Shown here: positions 63,642 to 64,000 of the stretch, piece after piece
How the letters are laid out: the number at the start of each line of letters is the position of its first letter
Numbering within the stretch: position 1 is the stretch's first letter
Assembly: GCF_947488515.1 (NCBI RefSeq)
Contig: NZ_CANKZF010000002.1
Location: 780,294-844,293 of the forward strand
Direction: 5' to 3'
From: an uncultured Nocardioides sp.
Lineage (GTDB): Bacteria; Actinomycetota; Actinomycetes; Propionibacteriales; Nocardioidaceae
Length of the DNA: 64,000 nucleotides
Position numbers and translations under genes: made by a program
Notes under the pieces: model-generated
What the model was told of the DNA's origin: nothing
Databases searched by the model: none
The model's input: only the letters and a program-made list of their open reading frames with translations

Positions 63642-64000
63642 ATGACCGAGCCCGACCACCCCGACCCGCCGGTCGAACCTCCCGAGCCGCCCGAGTCGGT
63701 CCCGCCGGTCTCGGCGGAACCACCGCCGGAGGACCCCGACGAGCCGCGTCGCTACCCCTCGACGATCGGAGGCGCGTTCTACCTCCTCGTCCTGGGCGTC
63801 GTCGCCGTGGCGATGGTGGTCGTTGCGCTCGACGAGTGGCGCAGCGGCATCCGGCTGATGGGCGGGGCGTTGATCTTCGCCGCTGCCGTGCGGCTGGTGC
63901 TGCGCCGACGCGACGCCGGCATGCTCGCCGTACGCCACAAGGTCCTCGACGCGGCCATCCTCGTCGTCCTCGGCGGGTCCCTCATCTTCCTCGCGGGGTC
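63642..64000 (+). CDS. DUF3017-type membrane protein (partial, runs off the window)
   Basis: The first 119 codons of a gene starting at ATG 63642, one base after the folD stop, and still open at the window end. The N-terminal 40 residues are Pro/Glu-rich; three hydrophobic segments are visible (GGAFYLLVLGVVAVAMVVVAL, IRLMGGALIFAAAVRLVL and AAILVVLGGSLIFLA). A DUF3017 gene commonly follows folD in actinobacteria, and the helix pattern agrees. Function unknown; coupled to folD. Confidence 0.75.
   Translation, partial: MTEPDHPDPPVEPPEPPESVPPVSAEPPPEDPDEPRRYPSTIGGAFYLLVLGVVAVAMVVVALDEWRSGIRLMGGALIFAAAVRLVLRRRDAGMLAVRHKVLDAAILVVLGGSLIFLAG

Overview
The window is GC-rich (by eye above 70%), almost fully coding, and uses GTG starts, 4-bp stop/start overlaps and promoters whose -10 hexamer lies a few bases before the start codon. 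Gene content (F420-type luciferase-like oxidoreductase, ROK-regulated xylFGH, PspC-bearing sensor kinase, DUF222/HNH protein, PerM-like protein, a uvrD1-sucCD-purN-purH block) points to a high-GC actinobacterium, most like Nocardioides or a close relative. No rRNA, tRNA, CRISPR array, prophage or intact insertion sequence was recognised.

Layout. 1-6.4 kb: purine catabolism, with the end of xdhA, then xdhB, xdhC and guanine deaminase in one overlapping operon, converging on malate synthase. 6.4-11.9 kb: a xylose-type ABC importer (xylF, xylG, xylH), its probable ROK repressor and a shortened binding-protein-like lipoprotein, with a perfect 9-bp inverted repeat over the xylF promoter. 11.9-21.6 kb: methionine aminopeptidase, an MMPL transporter, a coupled three-gene operon (acyl-CoA synthetase, glycerophosphodiesterase, secreted protein), a metallophosphoesterase, a small HNH protein and an HDOD protein. 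21.6-29 kb is less uniform (looser codon use, longer gaps): a hydroxyisobutyrate-dehydrogenase-like enzyme, a DUF222/HNH protein, a cupin, an ArsR-SRPBCC pair, a six-helix membrane protein, a DUF480-VOC fusion and a phytanoyl-CoA dioxygenase homologue. 29-40.6 kb: mostly single-gene units (renalase-like flavoprotein, pentapeptide-DinB fusion, hydrolase, acyl-CoA dehydrogenase, MpaB-type oxygenase plus luciferase-like oxidoreductase behind a 19-bp palindrome, YbaK-type deacylase, tandem glycerophosphodiesterases, class V aminotransferase). 40.6-46.8 kb: a PspC/LiaF-like envelope-stress module with sensor kinase and LuxR regulator, then an amino-acid permease and a universal stress protein.

46.8-64 kb matches an order I know from Mycobacterium tuberculosis (uvrD1, M23 peptidase, sucC, sucD, perM, purN, purH), here with photolyase, YibE/F, folD and DUF3017 genes added. 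Inside this conserved block, between sucD and perM, sit the two most unusual genes: a sigma-factor-like protein continuous with one transmembrane helix and two extracytoplasmic sensor-like domains, and a lipoprotein carrying two related-looking domains. I judge this pair the best candidate for an undescribed signalling system here. purH is preceded by a good match to the ZTP (pfl) riboswitch, and purN by a 19-bp perfect inverted repeat ending at its -10 element.

All identifications come from reading motifs and from family knowledge; no database search was run.
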